From Metellina segmentata (Eukaryota > Arthropoda > Arachnida > Araneae > Tetragnathidae), in contig OX375883.1 of NCBI GenBank assembly GCA_947359465.1, positions 92,592,411 through 92,656,410 on the forward strand: a DNA stretch of 64,000 bases, in the 5' to 3' direction. The notes under the pieces are model-generated. The model searched no databases and had not been told where the DNA came from. It worked only from the letters and a program-made list of their open reading frames with translations. This document shows, in pieces, positions 1 to 10,751 of this stretch (positions within the stretch are counted from its first letter, which is position 1; every line of letters starts with the position of its first letter). Made by a program: the position numbers and the translations under genes.

Positions 1-81
1 ATAAATGTAAAAATAAAACAGTCTCAACATAACCCTCCTAGTGGTAACTCATTTGAAAAACTTACCTGAACCCGGATCATT

Positions 82-130
82 GCGTATTGCCCATTGTCTT
101 GCTTCAGTACGACATTTATTAAATACCTAC
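82..130 (+). repeat. SINE-A 3' end fragment
   Basis: This matches the 3' end of the SINE-A family seen many times in this window (the part reading approximately 'agcccgttgtgttgctctagtacgacgtt'-like, here diverged). Only the last ~50 bp are present. It lies next to an oppositely oriented copy at 143-365. Confidence 0.5.
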
Positions 131-142
131 TAACCGAGGCCA

Positions 143-365
143 ATACCACGTAATTTTGAACCATGGTCAGATGACGATGTCTTGCTTAATCATGGCATCC
201 CACTCTCCAAACTTCCACAACATGCCAACGTGAGGGTATTTGAAGCCACTGCAGATTTAACATGCACCAGCCACCTTTCTACATGACGGTCTTAGGATAG
301 ATTCGAACTCGGTACCCTTCGGTTTCTAGTCCGTTTATTTTCCGACGTGGTTACCGCGGTCCTAT
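143..365 (-). repeat. SINE-A, degenerate copy
   Basis: On the minus strand it runs from a tRNA-like head with a B-box-like GAGTTCGAATC to the body motif shared by all SINE-A copies (a 'ggtcagatgacg' block, then 'actctccaaacttccac', then 'acgtgagg'). The head is diverged from the cleaner copies at 32-37 kb. No clear target-site duplication. Confidence 0.6.
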
Positions 366-581
366 TTGGCAATGAGAAACTAATAGCTGAGATAGTAATA
401 TTTGAATGAAATTATTGAAAAATGATGGTCAGAAATATGATATAAAAGGCAAAAATAATGGTATGCTATGCACCGGTTTTCAGCAAGTGTACCATGGTGT
501 TCTTTAAGGATCGTAAAACGGTTCAAATTGTGTAAGATTTGTTTCATTTCAACTGTTTAATTTTGAATTATTAACAAGTGT

Positions 582-1023
582 CGTTATTGTTGTTTCTCAT
601 GCCTACACTGACAGACCAGAGGAGTGCCAGGCCCGTCGAAGACGGCAAGAGGTGCGCTTTCCATGTTATCGAGCCCCATTGGGAGGAAGTCCGACTTTGC
701 TAGAGATACATGACACATCCGTTTTACAGGAACGCCACTTTCATACATCCATTCACTCACACATATCGTAATTTAGATCCCAATCAGAGGCCGATAACCC
801 CCTGATCAGGTACCCCCAGAGGTATTGATTTGGTATGGGAACATGGGGGACTTTGTGACCGCGACCTATTTAACGTGCTCCAGTCACCATTAGTGAACAC
901 GACGGTCTTTAGCCAGGCCGAAGCGCCGATCTCGCAATCATCAGAATTGCAGGCTCCGCCGATGACAGAACCCACAACCCTTCTGATGCGAGCCCGACGC
1001 TCTACTGACTGAGCTACCGCAGC
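582..1023 (-). mobile_element. SINE1, tRNA-derived, full length with TSD
   Basis: The minus-strand copy starts with a tRNA-like head: an A-box-like GGTAGCTCAGTCAGTAGAGC, then a weak B-box-like GGGTTCTG. It ends in an (AAC)n-type tail, seen on the plus strand as GTTATTGTTGTT. It is flanked by a 14-bp direct repeat TTATTAACAAGTGT at 568-581 and 1024-1037, the mark of LINE-assisted retroposition. A second copy at 5506-5956 aligns over the whole length. The short open frames on both strands are by-products, not genes. Confidence 0.85.
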
Positions 1024-1037
1024 TTATTAACAAGTGT

Positions 1038-2090
1038 TTTTTCAATTATTTCAAGTGTTAAGCGTATATAGTTAATTTTGAGTAGTATTATTTATTACGA
1101 TAAATCATAAATAGTTGTTTTTAAATGGATTTTAAGAAACCACTTTCGAGAAGAAGTTGTTATATTTGAATAAATCAATCAAAATTATTCCCAATTTTTG
1201 TATAGCCAGCTGTGTTGCTCCAGTACGATGTTAATTATAAACCATACCATACCTAATTTTTGGTCAGATCAGTAAAAGTTTTTTTTTTTTGCATGGCGCA
1301 CTATTTTAGAATTAGTTTAGAAATGTGGTACAAAAAGCTGAAAATCACTGCTCTAAAGGATTTCAGCAAAATTTTAAAGCGGAACCTATTATATATAGCA
1401 TATATGCTTTCTTTATACTTTTAATGTTGTTAAATCTTTAATTTTGAAAACAACGATTTTCTGTTGAAATGTTTTGTTAATTAGTTTTACCCATCATTAA
1501 ATTTTAGACAGGAAAATGTAAACCTATCTTATGGTATGAATAAAAACTAATGTTTTTGTATTACAATTTCTAATATGCTTGCATATGTTTAGCATGCCAA
1601 GGACAATGCTTTAATAAAGATCGTACTTTGTTTTATAAATTAGGAAGCATGCGCTTTCTAAAAACTATGTTTTGCTCTCATTAAGGAAAGAACATTTAAG
1701 AATAAAAATAAAAGCCAGGAAATATGAGATCTGAAGGCCATTAAAATGTAATTAAGAAACTTTTCTATGCGTTCATTAAAAGGAAATTATACATTTCCGC
1801 CCCAAAACAAGAAAATTATGTTTCCAATAACATATGTAACATTCATAGAGGCATATTTTTAATTTTTTTTTGAATTCCATATGTTATTTTAGCCTTTAAC
1901 TGCACAAAATAAAAAATAAGTGTTTTTTTTACATATATGAATTTAACTTAATGGTTTTAAGGTGTATGCGTTGTTTATTGTACATGTAAAAAAAACGAAT
2001 TTCGCATTTATATGTGCTTATTAATAATTCTAAGGCAAGGATGCATTCTAATTAGATATTTAAGGTTCTAAAATCCTTGAAATATTTCTG
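1038..2090. other. AT-rich, no gene seen
   Basis: There is no convincing coding frame. The only recognisable item is a diverged SINE-A 3' tail at about 1200-1250 (plus strand) with the conserved 'gttgctccagtacgatgttaa'-like stretch. The rest is AT-rich with A and T runs. Confidence 0.6.
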
Positions 2091-2635
2091 ATTTTACTAA
2101 AATAAATGCCGAAGTGGGTTTAGTCTTTGAAAAGTTCTGATGAACCAATAAATTAGCTTTATCCATGTAACTTTGTGTCCGACCCATCAGTCAACTTTAT
2201 TTATGGAAATTTTTGTCGAACCCATAAGTTAGATTAATTTATATAACGTTTTGTTGAACTCATAAGGTATCTCGATGTGTAAATTTTTCTGGAAGCCATA
2301 AGTTGCTCAATCTATTCAAAGTTCTGTTGAAGTCATAAGTAGACTGAATATGTGTAAAGCTCTGTTGATCCATAAGTTAGTTCACTATATGTAAAATTTT
2401 GTTGAACTCATAAGTTATCTTTATCTATGCATAATTCTGTTGACCACAAACGTTAGTTTAACCTATGTAAAGTTCTGTTGAACACAAAAACGTTAGTTTA
2501 ATCTATGTAAAGTTCTGTTGAACCCCTACGTTAACTCAATAGATCCCAAAGGATACAGTTTTGTTGTTGGAAACCAAGTTTTGTTGAACTCATGAGTAAT
2601 CTTTACCTATGTATCGAATCTTTACCTTAGGGGAT

Positions 2636-2705
2636 TGATCTCGTTCCGTCGTTAATAGCCCGTTGTGTTGCTCTAGTAGGACGTTAATTAAAAATTACCA
2701 ATTAC
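2636..2705 (+). repeat. SINE-A 3' end inside minisatellite
   Basis: This is a 3' terminal SINE-A stretch (GGGATTGATC, then AGCCCGTTGTGTTGCTCTAG, then the ACGTTAATT end). It interrupts the 38-bp repeat, whose units continue on both sides. It is 5'-truncated and lacks the tRNA head. Confidence 0.7.
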
Positions 2706-3500
2706 CCATTACTTTATCATTGTAAAGTTTTATTGAGCTGGCTTAACCTTTGTAAAGTATTGTTGCACCCATAAGTTAGCTTACTCTACGTACAGTTTTG
2801 CCTAACCCATAAGTTAGCTTAACATATGTTAAGCTTTTTCGAACCCATAAGCTAGTTTAATCTATGTAGTACTAGTTTAAGTTCTGTTGAACCCATGAAT
2901 TAGCTATATATGTTATCTTTTTATCCATTTAAATTATTGTTGAACCCACAAGTTAGCTTACTCTAGATAAAGTTCTATGGAACCCAAAAAGTAGCTCAAT
3001 CTATGTACCGTCAACTGGTGTAACTTGGTCCTTGCGGGTAACTTTGACCCAACAAACGAAAAAAGTTTGTATATGCTGTATCTAGACAACAGAGAGTGAT
3101 TATCACTTATTTATTTCAAGGGCCAATAGGTGGCAGTACTGCCTCGACCTTCTTATAGTTTTGTCTTGTAGTTCCTCAATTTACCACCACTACAGTGCTA
3201 CTCCACTTTAGTATCACTAAAATTTATCTTGTTGTTGACTTACAAGAGTAGGTAAGGAAATGGTCTCAGCTTATTATTAATTACTTCAACTATTTTCGGT
3301 GTAATTATCTTGATTTATTTCGTGGTTGGCAAACTAATGAATATTTATTACATTAGGCCATTTTTGTCCCAGGTCTTGGGGTAACTTTGGCCCAACATGG
3401 TGGTTGAAACTGAGATAGTGTTCGAGTCTGATGGTATGAGTGAAACATTCTCTGAATTTTAGAAACACTTGAATAATCTGGAGAAGTCAACAACAGTAAA

Positions 3501-3605
3501 AATAAGCAGGTAAATCCCAAAGAATATGCTGCAGATGATTTTGTTGTTGTGACGTACGATGGTGTTAAATATCCTGGAAAGATTTTAAGCTTGTTAGATA
3601 ATTGA
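3501..3605 (+). pseudogene. Possible transposase C-terminal domain relic
   Basis: Thirty-four codons end at a stop and read ...PKEYAADDFVVVTYDG, then VKYPGKILSLL. After the stop, a further stretch reads like HWPEKRLSYKWEEVRENQF. The 'DFVLVKYEGKKYPGKV...WKWP...' type of tail is found at the C terminus of many arthropod pogo/Tigger-like and related transposase proteins, and it lies inside the TIR-bounded element at 3008-4919, where such a tail would belong. No helix-turn-helix or DDE motif was found upstream, so assignment rests on this short tail and on context. Confidence 0.4.
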
Positions 3606-4182
3606 CCGACTATGGACTGTATGGAAATAAAACTCAAATTTTAGCATTGGCCAGAAAAAAGACTAAGTTATAAGTGGGAAGAAGTGCGAGAAAATCAATT
3701 CTCCGAAATTGCGTCAAAAAGGAATCAATTTAATGCTCCGGAACTGGATTATGTTTCTTCTCCATAGTATGAACTGCAAATTCATCAAAACAAATAAGAC
3801 TGTTAATTTGCTGTTTACTTGCTGTTTTACACAGTATTCTCTAAAAATTCTACTTGTAATTTAAAAATACAGTCAGTTTTGCATAGAAATAAGGTCAATT
3901 TATTGATTTTTTCCAAATTATGCTTGAGATGAACTCCGATGAGGTTAGATATTATCGATAGGTAGGTTGGCAATACTTGTACATGATCTAACATTGGCCT
4001 AACATATGGCAACCCTTTAAATGTTTGGTTTTCAAAAGCTGGTCCAAAGTTGCCCAAATTCAAGTTAAAATTAGCCCCAAAATTAAAAACAGTTAAAAAA
4101 TTGTTAGAAAGTTTAAAAAGTTTGTATGTATAATCTAACAATGGTTTATTTTATAGTTAAATGTTTCAAATAATATAAACCA

Positions 4183-4825
4183 CTAGGGGGCCCGCCCCCT
4201 GCTCGCTAACGCTCGCCAACCCCTGGAGGATTGCTTCGGAATCCTCATTGGTTCCTTATGCTCGCTTCGCTCGCATCAATGAAGACATGTGTCCTAGCAG
4301 AAGAAATTGTTTACAAAATATGATATTCCACAAAAATATTTTTCAAAGCTAAATTTTTTTGCTGTTTTTCAGAAAAGATATATTCAGTACCTATAGAAAC
4401 ATAATTCAAATGAAAACTTTGAGCAAATTTTGTCTCGAAATGTGATTGCTTATTTGGAAATTGAATACCCAGCATGTTGTTTGTGTGTACATTTACCCCT
4501 GCACTCGAGCCACCCACGCTTTTTCATTGAGTTTGTTGTCGAAAGTTGTAGTGCAAGCGTCTTGTTGAACTATAATTGTTGGCCTTGAAAAGGACCTTTT
4601 TTTTAATGGCCCTGAAAAGATCCTCCGCTTTCTTTGATTTCTATTATTAACTTTAACAGCTGAACTAAAATTCATTTTTTTTTCAATAAAATTTCATTTG
4701 AAAACGCTATAAATTCAATTGAAGCGCGAGGCTACGTGATAAACAAACAATCGTACAATATTGCCAAAACGTGATAACAAATAACGTCTTTTTTGCGTGC
4801 CACGTAAGAGAATTATATATATAGA
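4183..4825 (-). mobile_element. Non-autonomous Helitron (family 1)
   Basis: On the minus strand it starts TCTATATATATAATTCTC and ends GGGGGCGGGCCCCCTAG, flanked by A on the 5' side and T on the 3' side with no duplication. The GC-rich hairpin before CTAG and the A^T insertion site are Helitron hallmarks. It aligns end to end with copies at 8080, 38488 and 44158. One of the sub-terminal hairpins is lost here (GGTTCC then TTATGC). No Rep/helicase frame is present. It is nested in the pogo-like element. Confidence 0.9.
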
Positions 4826-5035
4826 TTTACCATATCAATCTTTAATTGTTTCACAACTATTATTTGCTTTTTCTGTGAAATAAACATGAAAAATGGGACA
4901 AAGTTACACCAGTTGACTGTAAAGTTCTATTGAACTCAAAAGTTAGCTTAATATATACAGGCCTAAGATTCTGTTAAACCCATAAGTTACTTTAACGCAT
5001 GCAAAGTTTTGTTAAACGCATAAGTATCAAAAGGG

Positions 5036-5493
5036 TAAGAAATAGTAAATATCTACAAGCATGCTCAATCAGTCTTATAGCAATTCTCAATTGCTGAAGC
5101 GATCGAAAATCTTATGATTGCGCTGTTTGACTGGCTCTGAATGGTAAGGGATTGAACAAGAGAGGTCAAATTTCTTCATGCGCAACGTCTTGCTTATTCG
5201 GCTTGAGCTGAACCCGAACTACATTTTACGTGAATCCTCTAAGAGTCCGCCTCTAAGGTTTCTTTCACCACGTAACCTGCAGCTTTCTCTGCAAACCTTA
5301 CACTTCAGGACCAATAGAATCTTTCCTAGGATTCCCTCAACCCATCGATGCAGTTATTTACGTGTTGTGAAAATAAAACAATTCAATAATATATACATGT
5401 GCTAAGAAAACCCGCGACACTTAGAGGACTAAAAACAATTAAAATACACTCTACTAAATACACATACTAAAATACACATAAGTACTACCAACT
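5036..5493. other. No gene seen
   Basis: Unique-looking sequence between the end of the 38-bp minisatellite and SINE1. A 75-codon frame at 5178-5405 (plus) shows no recognisable domain and is not called. Confidence 0.5.
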
Positions 5494-5505
5494 ATAAGTA
5501 TAATT

Positions 5506-5956
5506 GAGCCGCGGTAGCTCAGTCAGTAGAGCGTCGGGCTCGCATCAGAAGGGTTGTGGGTTCTGTCCTCGGCGGAGCCTGCAATTCTGATGATTGTGAG
5601 ATCGGCGCTTCGACCAGGCTAAAGACCGTCGTGTTCACTAATGGTGACTGGGGCACGTTAAATAGGTCGTGGTCACAAAGTCCCCCATGTTCCCATACCA
5701 AATCAATACCTCTGGGGGTATCTGATCAGAGGGTTATCGGCCTCTGATTGGAATCTAAATTACGATATGTGTGAGTGAATGGATGTATGAAAGGGACATT
5801 CCTGTAAAACGGATGTGTCATGTATGCCGAGCAAAGTCGGACTTCCTCCCAATGGGGCTCAATAACATGGAAGGCGCACCCCCTCGCCTCTTGCCGTCTT
5901 CGACGGGCCTGACACTCCTCTGGTGTGCCAGTGTAGGCATTAGAAACAACAACAAC
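5506..5956 (+). mobile_element. SINE1, tRNA-derived, full length with TSD
   Basis: The head GCCGCGGTAGCTCAGTCAGT carries an A-box-like promoter element. The body matches 582-1023, and the 3' end is GAAACAACAACAAC. A 12-bp direct repeat ATAAGTATAATT flanks it exactly (5494-5505 and 5957-5968). Overlapping short frames on both strands are shadows of the SINE body. Confidence 0.87.
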
Positions 5957-6098
5957 ATAAGTATAATTAGGTAGGTACATAACAATAATTATTGTTAGTT
6001 ATTATTAATTATTTATCAACTTATGGGGGGAAACAAAACAAACTTATTTTTTATTTACTGTAAATACAAAATATTAGGCCCTATAATTATTAGATGCC

Positions 6099-6260
6099 CT
6101 AATATTTGTTATTTACAGTTTGTAAAAAAAGAAGTTTAACATTCTCCACCTTAAGCCTACTTCTTTTTTCACTAACTATACCACCAGTTAGGGTAGATAC
6201 TCTTTCTGATGCAACGGATGTCCCCATCACTAACAAATACTTAGTTGCACGGCTATTTTT
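6099..6260 (-). pseudogene. hAT transposase C-terminal relic
   Basis: The minus-strand frame reads KYLLVMGTSVASERVSTLTG, then GIVSEKRSRLKVENVKLL. This matches the conserved C-terminal dimerisation block of hAT transposases, typically a '..SERVFSTAGNIVSEKRSRL..PENV..L' pattern. The frame continues upstream to 6344 without recognisable hAT sequence and without DDE residues. Only the last ~45 residues are therefore recognisable. No terminal repeats were identified. The family match is based on recalled motif structure. Confidence 0.7.
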
Positions 6261-6604
6261 CTTAATAAAACTCAGGTGAGAGCGGCAATTGCGGAAAAAA
6301 GCATATCGGAAGTGAATCAAGTGCATGGTGGGTTGCAATGACACATGCTATGTAGAATTTCATACCAAACAATACAAACAAAACCTGCCATATTTACTGG
6401 CATTTTAATGTCTTTAAATGCTTTATTATACACGCTTTAATCAAAAAATAATAATTAAAAAAATATATATATATTGTTAGAAAAAAATATTTCATGTGGA
6501 AAACTATGTACCCTATGGTGCTAAGCGTCCCTTTTTAATGACGTTTGAGTTTTTGTCCGTAAAAATCTAAATTTTTAGTTTGGATTTCTTAAGATATTTT
6601 TCTA
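6261..6604. other. AT-rich spacer
   Basis: Low-complexity AT-rich DNA with a short TA run near 6460. No gene or repeat was recognised beyond possible eroded hAT sequence. Confidence 0.4.
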
Positions 6605-7386
6605 GTTGTTGTTGTTGTCTTGTCCATAGATAGAACACTTCAAATAGGGCCATGCACGGTCCACACAATCTCAGCTATTTTAAGGCAATTGTCGGTGTAC
6701 AGGTCCTCCAAGGGAGAGTCACTAATTTGTTGAATGCTCGCCAAGATGGCCGGGCAAGAGAGGACGTGTTCGGGACTTAATTCTGTATCACAGTTTTTAC
6801 TGCTGGGATATGTTCTTGTTCCATCCGGCTGAATTTTCATTCCCCTAAGGTGTCCAGTTCTCAGTCTTACTAAGGTTTTGGCAAGTGATCTGCTTGTAGT
6901 TAGTTCACAGATCTGATGTTTCAACTTGATGGTCTAGTCCTTGAATTTTGATTTTGCCACTGCATTTATGTCATTAAGGGTGACGAGGGGAAATTTATCT
7001 TCATTGAGGTCTCTCGCTTCCTTTGCCAGTACATCGGCTGCCTCATTCCCTTCTATACCGACGTGTGCAGGTATCCATTGTAGAATAGATTGTTTGTCCA
7101 TAGCATGGAGTTTGTCCAGGACTCTGTGAATGGTGATTATTTGCTTGGTGTAACCCTTTTGGATCGCCTGGAGGGCAGCTTTACAATCGCTGAAGATTAT
7201 TAATCCCCCAGTTCTCTCAGATTCCTGGAAACAGGAATATATATTTAGGGCTTCCTGGATGGCGAGGAGTTCACATGTGTAGTTGGATGCAATTTTACCA
7301 GCACCAAGTTTAAACTGTTTAGCAGTACCGTCTGGGAAAATAAACTTGATAACCGCTCCTCCAATTTTTTTTCTAGTTGATCTCAC
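6605..7386 (-). pseudogene. LINE ORF2 3' end: RNase H domain and tail
   Basis: The minus-strand frame of 7386-6934 shows an RNase H domain: CELLAIQEAL (catalytic E), then IIFSDCKAALQAI (D), then WIPAHVGIEGNEAADVLAKE (H and D). The first catalytic D is missing, so the copy is 5'-truncated. After one in-frame stop at 6934-6936 the same frame continues to 6640 with RTGHLRG and a zinc-knuckle-like C..ELSPEHVLSCP segment, the usual end of jockey/I-group ORF2. The 3' end (minus strand) is an (AAC)n tail at about 6605-6616. It is dead: truncated and with a stop. Clade is not fixed by this fragment. Confidence 0.85.
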
Positions 7387-8048
7387 GATATTTACTTACA
7401 GCATACAATATATCTTCGGAAAAAAATGTCATGCATCAATGGGTTACTGAAACTATTTTAGTACACCGTAATCCCAAACTTTTCCCTAATCTTCAGATAT
7501 TAATTATGGTGTAGTATATTCTCTGTTTAAGGACCATAGAATCATTTCGTAGGCAATGTCTAACTGTGGATGATGCATTGATCTTCGAGATGAATCGTCA
7601 TCCATTAGTTCATTCAGGAATTAGATAATAGCTTAGTTCGTGTGTCAGGTTTAGAGTCCTTAATAATATGGCTTTATATCAATTTCTATACTGCTTGCAT
7701 TCCATACTGTCCCGGTTTCAAAACGGGTTCGTCTTTGAAGGACCAAGAACATATTTGTGATTTGTCATAACCTCTTTCAGCGTTGGTGGCGTGTTATTCA
7801 TTCCATTCTGAAATATGCTTGTTTTGGGACTGCTTATTGGACTGGGTATGGACTAGGGTATTTGAATGAAAGTTAGATTTTCCATACTGACAGTTGCTTA
7901 TTTTGATTGTTACTCTACGGTCGATATTTTTGCTACGCTTGCTATACTGGGATTTTTGACTGAAACAGGATATTCCATAATGAGAGTTGCTTGTTACTCT
8001 TTGGTCAATGGTTCTTTCAGGTTTATATATATTTACTATACTTGGGCT
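7387..8048. other. No gene; a weak internal repeat
   Basis: Unique-looking sequence. At about 7880-8015 two stretches resemble one another ('ttccatactgacagttgctt' and 'ttccataatgagagttgctt'), a diverged duplication about 100 bp apart. Small frames here show no domain. Confidence 0.4.
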
Positions 8049-10076
8049 AATTAAACAAGGATTTTTGAATCAAAGTGGATCTATATATATAATTCTCTTA
8101 CGTGGCACGCAAAAAAGACGTTATTTGTTTTCGCGTTTTGGCAACATTGTACGATTCTTTGTTTATCTCAAAGCCTCGCGCTTCAATTGAATTTATAGCG
8201 TTATCGGATGAAATTTTATTGAAAAAAAAATGAATTTTAGTTGAGCTGTTGCAGTAAATAATAGAAATCAAAGAAAACGGAGGATCTTTTCATAGTCATT
8301 TTTAAAAAAAAGGTCAGTTTCGGGGCAAACTATTATAGTTCAACAAGACGCTTGCATTACAACTTTCGACAACAAACTCAATGAAAAAGCGTGGATGGCT
8401 CGAGTACTGGGTAAATGTACACACAACCAACATGCTGGGTTTTCAATTTCCAAATCAACGCTCACATTTCGAGTCAAAATTTGCTCAAAGTTTCCATTTT
8501 AATTCTGATTTCAGAGGTACTGTAAATATCTTTTCTGAAAACAGCATAAAATTTAGATTTGAAAATTATTTTTTTTGGAATATCATATTTTGTAAACAAT
8601 TCCTTCTGCTAGGACACATGTCTTCATTGATGCGAGCGAAGCGAGCATAGGTTCGCGCAGCGAACCAATGAGGATTGCGAAGCAATCCTCTGGGGGTTGG
8701 CGAGCGTTAGCGTGCAGGGGGCGGGCCCCCTAGTTTTAAATAATTAAGATATGATTGTTTTGCTTATTATTCAACAATGTTTGGGAACTACACTTGGGTT
8801 AAGTAGACTTAGATTTTCAACAGGAAATATATTTTCTGTACAGAGATATGCTTGTATGGAGTGTTGCTCTTCGATAAATGTTTTCTACTGTAGGGTTAAT
8901 TAGACCCGGACATCTGATAGTTTGATTGCAATCATTACGATTATTAGTTATCATGAATTTCAATGTAAATAAAAAATCCAGACGTAAAGCGAAAATTTTA
9001 CTTCTACTATCCAAGTGATTTTACAAGACGCATATCGGGGTTGTTATAAAATGAAGTGTATCGCCATCGAAGCCCTAATTTTAAATTCTAAAGTTTGTTT
9101 TCCTGCAATAAATGGACATGGACAAGGAAACACGTTCAACAGGGTTTGTGTATTTGAGCTAATTAAACATGGATTTTTGAATCAAAGTGGATTTTAAATA
9201 ATTAAGATATGATTGTTTATCTTATTATTCTACACTGTTTGGGAACTACACTTGGGTTAAGTAGACTTAGATTTTCAACAGGAAATATATTTTCTGTACA
9301 GAGATATGCTTGTATGGAGTGTTGTTCTTCGATAAATGTTTTCTACTGTAGGGTTAATTAGACCCGGACATCTGATAGTTTGATTGCAATCATTACGATT
9401 ATTAGTTATCATGAATTTCAATGTAAATAAAAAATCCAGACGTAAAGCGAAATTTTACTTCTACTATCCAAGTGATTTTACAAGATGCATATCGGGGTTG
9501 TTATAAAATGAAGTGTATCGCCATCGAAGCCCTAATTTTAAATTCTAAAGTTTGTTTTCCTGCAATAAATGGACATGGACAAGGAAATACGTTCAACAGG
9601 GTTTGTGTATTTGAGCTAATTAAACAAGGATTTTTGAATCAAAGTGGATTTTAAATAATTAAGATATGATTGTTTATCTTATTATTCTACACTGTTTGGG
9701 AACTACACTTGGGTTAAGTAGACTTAGATTTTTAACAGGAAATATATTTTCTGTACAGAGATATGCTTGTATGGAGTGTTGCTCTTCGATAAATGTTTTC
9801 TACTGTAGGGTTAATTAGACCCGGACATCTGATAGTTTGATTGCAATCATTACGATTATTAGTTATCATTAATTTCAATGTAAATAAAAAAAAACAGACG
9901 TAAAGCGAAAATTTTACTTCTACTATCCAAGTGATTTTACAAGATGCATATCGGGGTTGTTATAAAATGAAGTGTATCGCCATCGAAGCCCTAATTTTAA
10001 AATCTAAAGTTTGTTTTCCTGCAATAAATGGACATGGACAAGGAAACACGTTCAACAGGGTTTGTGTATTTGAGCT
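8049..10076 (+). repeat. Three tandem ~458-bp units
   Basis: Units start with AATTAAACAAGGATTTTTGA at 8049, AATTAAACATGGATTTTTGA at 9161 and the first form again at 9618, and the last ends at GAGCT (10076). Spacing of shared words is 457-458 bp. Removing the 654-bp Helitron from unit 1 leaves exactly 458 bp. Identity between units is very high (scattered single changes), so amplification is recent. A 60-codon frame (MILQDAYRGCYKMKC...) recurs because the repeat recurs; it resembles no protein known to me. Confidence 0.95.
8080..8733 (+). mobile_element. Non-autonomous Helitron (family 1) with empty site nearby
   Basis: The start TCTATATATATAATTCTC and end GGGGGCGGGCCCCCTAG lie between A (8079) and T (8734). 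The two sibling units contain the uninterrupted site GTGGATTTTAAATAATT; here it reads GTGGA, then the element, then TTTTAAATAATT. This shows both ends to the base and the lack of a target duplication. The 3' region carries hairpins at 8650-8666 (stem GGTTCGC, loop GCA) and 8670-8690 (stem GAGGATTGC, loop GAA), then the terminal GC hairpin. No Rep/helicase coding; the 89-codon frame at 8381 is incidental. Confidence 0.96.
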
Positions 10077-10751
10077 AGCACAGGGAAATGTCGCGGTCAT
10101 ATTTGAAATCCGAGCTATTATTCAGCTAGTGTTATTCTAAAGGAAATCTTCAACTCTTTCCTGTTGTGATAGCCAATATTTTATTCATAGACGCTTTATA
10201 TTAGGTAAATGGATATATCTCTCACCCATTCATTCGTTGTGTTCTAGTACGACGATAATTACAAATTACCCATTCGTTTTTTACCCTTTTCAAGTTAAAT
10301 GTATTTTTTATATATTTAGTGCATTTCATGTCAAGTCTAATGTGTAATCGACTACCATGCCAGTTCTATCGCTACATCTGCGAAACATAAAATAACAGTT
10401 TACGAAAACAGACACCATTTCATCACTAAACCCGGTATATTTTAGTAATTGGAAAGCTTAGAGGGGGAAATTCCGTCCCAGCAAATTTGCCTTTCCCGAA
10501 TAAACAAAGCAGGATATCAGCGATAACCAGTCGTCTGCTCAGTATCCAAATTTAACTTACTGGATAGTCAAATAGTTCACTGGATGTAGGTCGAAGGATG
10601 CAGTGTTTTATTTGATAATTATCACACGAGCAAATGTTTGTTGAGGCTGGTATAAGTAGCTAAGTGCGTTTATTTACCTCGCTTAAAGCCTATGGTTCGA
10701 AGAGGTGAAGTCGTGGATACTGATAATTTGTTGTAATCCGGATTGGGGAAA
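10077..10751. other. No gene; SINE-A tail fragment
   Basis: A diverged SINE-A 3' end ('gttgtgttctagtacgacga'-like) lies at about 10235-10285 (plus). Nothing else was recognised. Confidence 0.5.

Larger units (their letters stand above)
3008..4919 (+). mobile_element. Pogo/Tigger-like DNA transposon relic with TA duplication
   Basis: The terminal inverted repeats (TIRs) match: the left end has TCAACTGGTGTAACTT and the right end, reversed, has CAGTCAACTGGTGTAACTTT. It is flanked by TA (3006-3007 and 4920-4921), which is present once in intact minisatellite units (CTATGTAAAG). A sub-terminal variant (GTAACTTTGGCCC-like) recurs internally. A Helitron (4183-4825) lies inside, so the element itself is about 1.27 kb. 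A CAGT start and TA duplication fit pogo/Tigger elements by known family traits. The superfamily call is inference because no catalytic domain survives. Confidence 0.7.
2095..5035 (+). repeat. 38-bp minisatellite, interrupted
   Basis: The repeat has a period of about 38 bp, with core GTTCTGTTGAACCCATAAG followed by TTAGCTTAATCTATGTAAA. It fills roughly 2095-3005 and resumes at 4920-5035; units are diverged and some are shortened. Leaving out the 1.9-kb pogo-like insertion and a SINE-A tail, about 1 kb of array remains (roughly 25 units). The array supplies the empty-site reference for that insertion. Confidence 0.85.

Noticed and set aside
5506..5580. A functional tRNA gene at the SINE1 head (and at SINE-A, B, C heads)
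   Set aside because: The B box in SINE1 is degenerate, no complete cloverleaf can be drawn, and each copy continues into a SINE body with TSD or family copies.
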